From assembly GCA_002353575.1 (NCBI GenBank), contig DEJQ01000019.1:136520-200519 (forward strand): 64,000 bases of DNA, given 5' to 3'. This document shows positions 63,911-64,000 of this stretch, one piece after another. The stretch's first letter is position 1, and each line of letters opens with the position of its first letter. The notes beneath the pieces are model-generated. The model had not been told where the DNA came from. It saw only the letters and a program-made list of their open reading frames with translations, and made no database searches. The translations under genes and the position numbers were made by a program. The stretch is from Prevotellaceae bacterium UBA2744 (GTDB taxonomy: Bacteria; Bacteroidota; Bacteroidia; Bacteroidales; Bacteroidaceae).

Positions 63911-64000
63911 AAGGTGCCTCTGAGCGCTCAGCGGAGCTGCTGCGAGCTGACAAAGGTGCCTCTGAGCCCTCAGCGGAGCTGCTGCGAGCTGACAAAGGTG
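63911..64000. repeat. 42-bp tandem repeat running off the window end
   Basis: Two full copies (63911-63952, 63953-63994) and the first six bases of a third (63995-64000), one substitution between copies (GCGCTC vs GCCCTC). Each begins AAGGTGCCTCTGAG. The first copy contains the palindrome CTGAGCGCTCAG. The period is 14 codons, so both strands stay open. Confidence 0.92.

Larger units (their letters stand above)
63706..64000. other. Intergenic region after mmdB
   Basis: Contains the mmdB terminator (63744-63780), an inverted repeat GCACTGC/GCAGTGC near 63874-63895, and a 42-bp tandem repeat from 63911 on. Reading frames through the repeat are by-products of its 42-bp period; no gene is called. 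Confidence 0.6.

Noticed and set aside
63753..63995. Minus-strand 80-codon frame with 14-residue repeats (SARSSSAE)
   Set aside because: The repetition reflects the 42-bp DNA period; it crosses a terminator and has no start context.
63911..64000. CRISPR array
   Set aside because: The units are directly adjacent with no spacers between them.
1..64000. rRNA, tRNA, insertion sequence, prophage or restriction/defence islands
   Set aside because: I looked for tRNA T-loop and anticodon patterns, transposase motifs and phage genes and saw none.

Overview
The window is a single contiguous stretch of a Bacteroidales chromosome, most like Prevotella or a close relative. Four things point there. The promoters have the Bacteroidetes -7 box TAnnTTTG/TAnnTTCG rather than an E. 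coli -10. Several families are largely confined to Bacteroidetes (T9SS plug/DUF5103, DUF5686, DUF4494, DUF5606, DUF3276/PUR, a 304-residue NusB, the CTC form of L25). Shine-Dalgarno sites are mostly absent. There is a Na+-pumping methylmalonyl-CoA decarboxylase operon of the kind used by succinate/propionate fermenters. I see no rRNA, tRNA, insertion sequence, prophage or CRISPR array. Nearly everything is core chromosome. GC is visibly higher at the two ends of the window than in the middle.

Layout. 57-6115 (minus): YgiQ radical SAM protein, a secreted amidase-like protein with an inserted golvesin-type domain, and a T9SS plug-domain protein. 6196-11128 (plus): ModF-like twin ABC ATPase, GlnS, TPR protein. 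11198-16743 (minus): periplasmic TPR protein, Def, RuvX, LptD. A 610-bp gap follows, then Upp. An HD phosphohydrolase diverges from valS, which heads a plus-strand run valS-MATE-DUF3737-PatB (18716-24943). panC-panD (minus) overlaps patB tail to tail. 26292-31731 (plus): phospholipase D family protein, GH10-like hydrolase, DUF5686 outer-membrane protein. 31784-39937 (plus): a PurF homologue lacking the catalytic cysteine, DUF4494, YggS, then a regulatory block of Crp/Fnr, a 1141-residue double sensor kinase, a response regulator and a short AbgT-like membrane protein. 39928-46649 (minus): eight tightly packed or overlapping housekeeping genes hpt-adk-obg-pgeF-phoH-purC-aroE-alpha/beta hydrolase. 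46731-49989 (plus): Fe-alcohol dehydrogenase, a membrane-spanning lipoprotein with a cytoplasmic HTH, and a small secreted protein. 50112-56409 (minus): PL11 rhamnogalacturonan lyase with AraC regulator, then nusB-yajC-ybbR-coaE-DUF5606. 56626-63705 (plus): DUF3276, rplY-pth-S4 protein, then mce-mmdA-oadG-mmdC-mmdB. The window ends inside a 42-bp tandem repeat.

How the genes work together. The last operon epimerises methylmalonyl-CoA and decarboxylates it to propionyl-CoA while pumping Na+. The minus-strand block at 40-47 kb supplies nucleotide, shikimate and ribosome-assembly functions. The envelope genes (LptD, plug protein, DUF5686, YajC, YbbR) serve outer-membrane biogenesis and secretion.

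The most unusual items are these. (1) A kinase polypeptide with an intact ATPase half lacking an H-box histidine and a second half with an H-box histidine but a degenerate ATPase. (2) The lipoprotein-TM-HTH protein at 48355 next to a small secreted protein that may share its sensor fold. (3) The PurF homologue with Cys2 replaced by Gly. (4) A 32-bp perfect palindrome inside pth. (5) OadG carrying a periplasmic lamin-tail domain. (6) An amidase domain interrupted by a golvesin-like domain.
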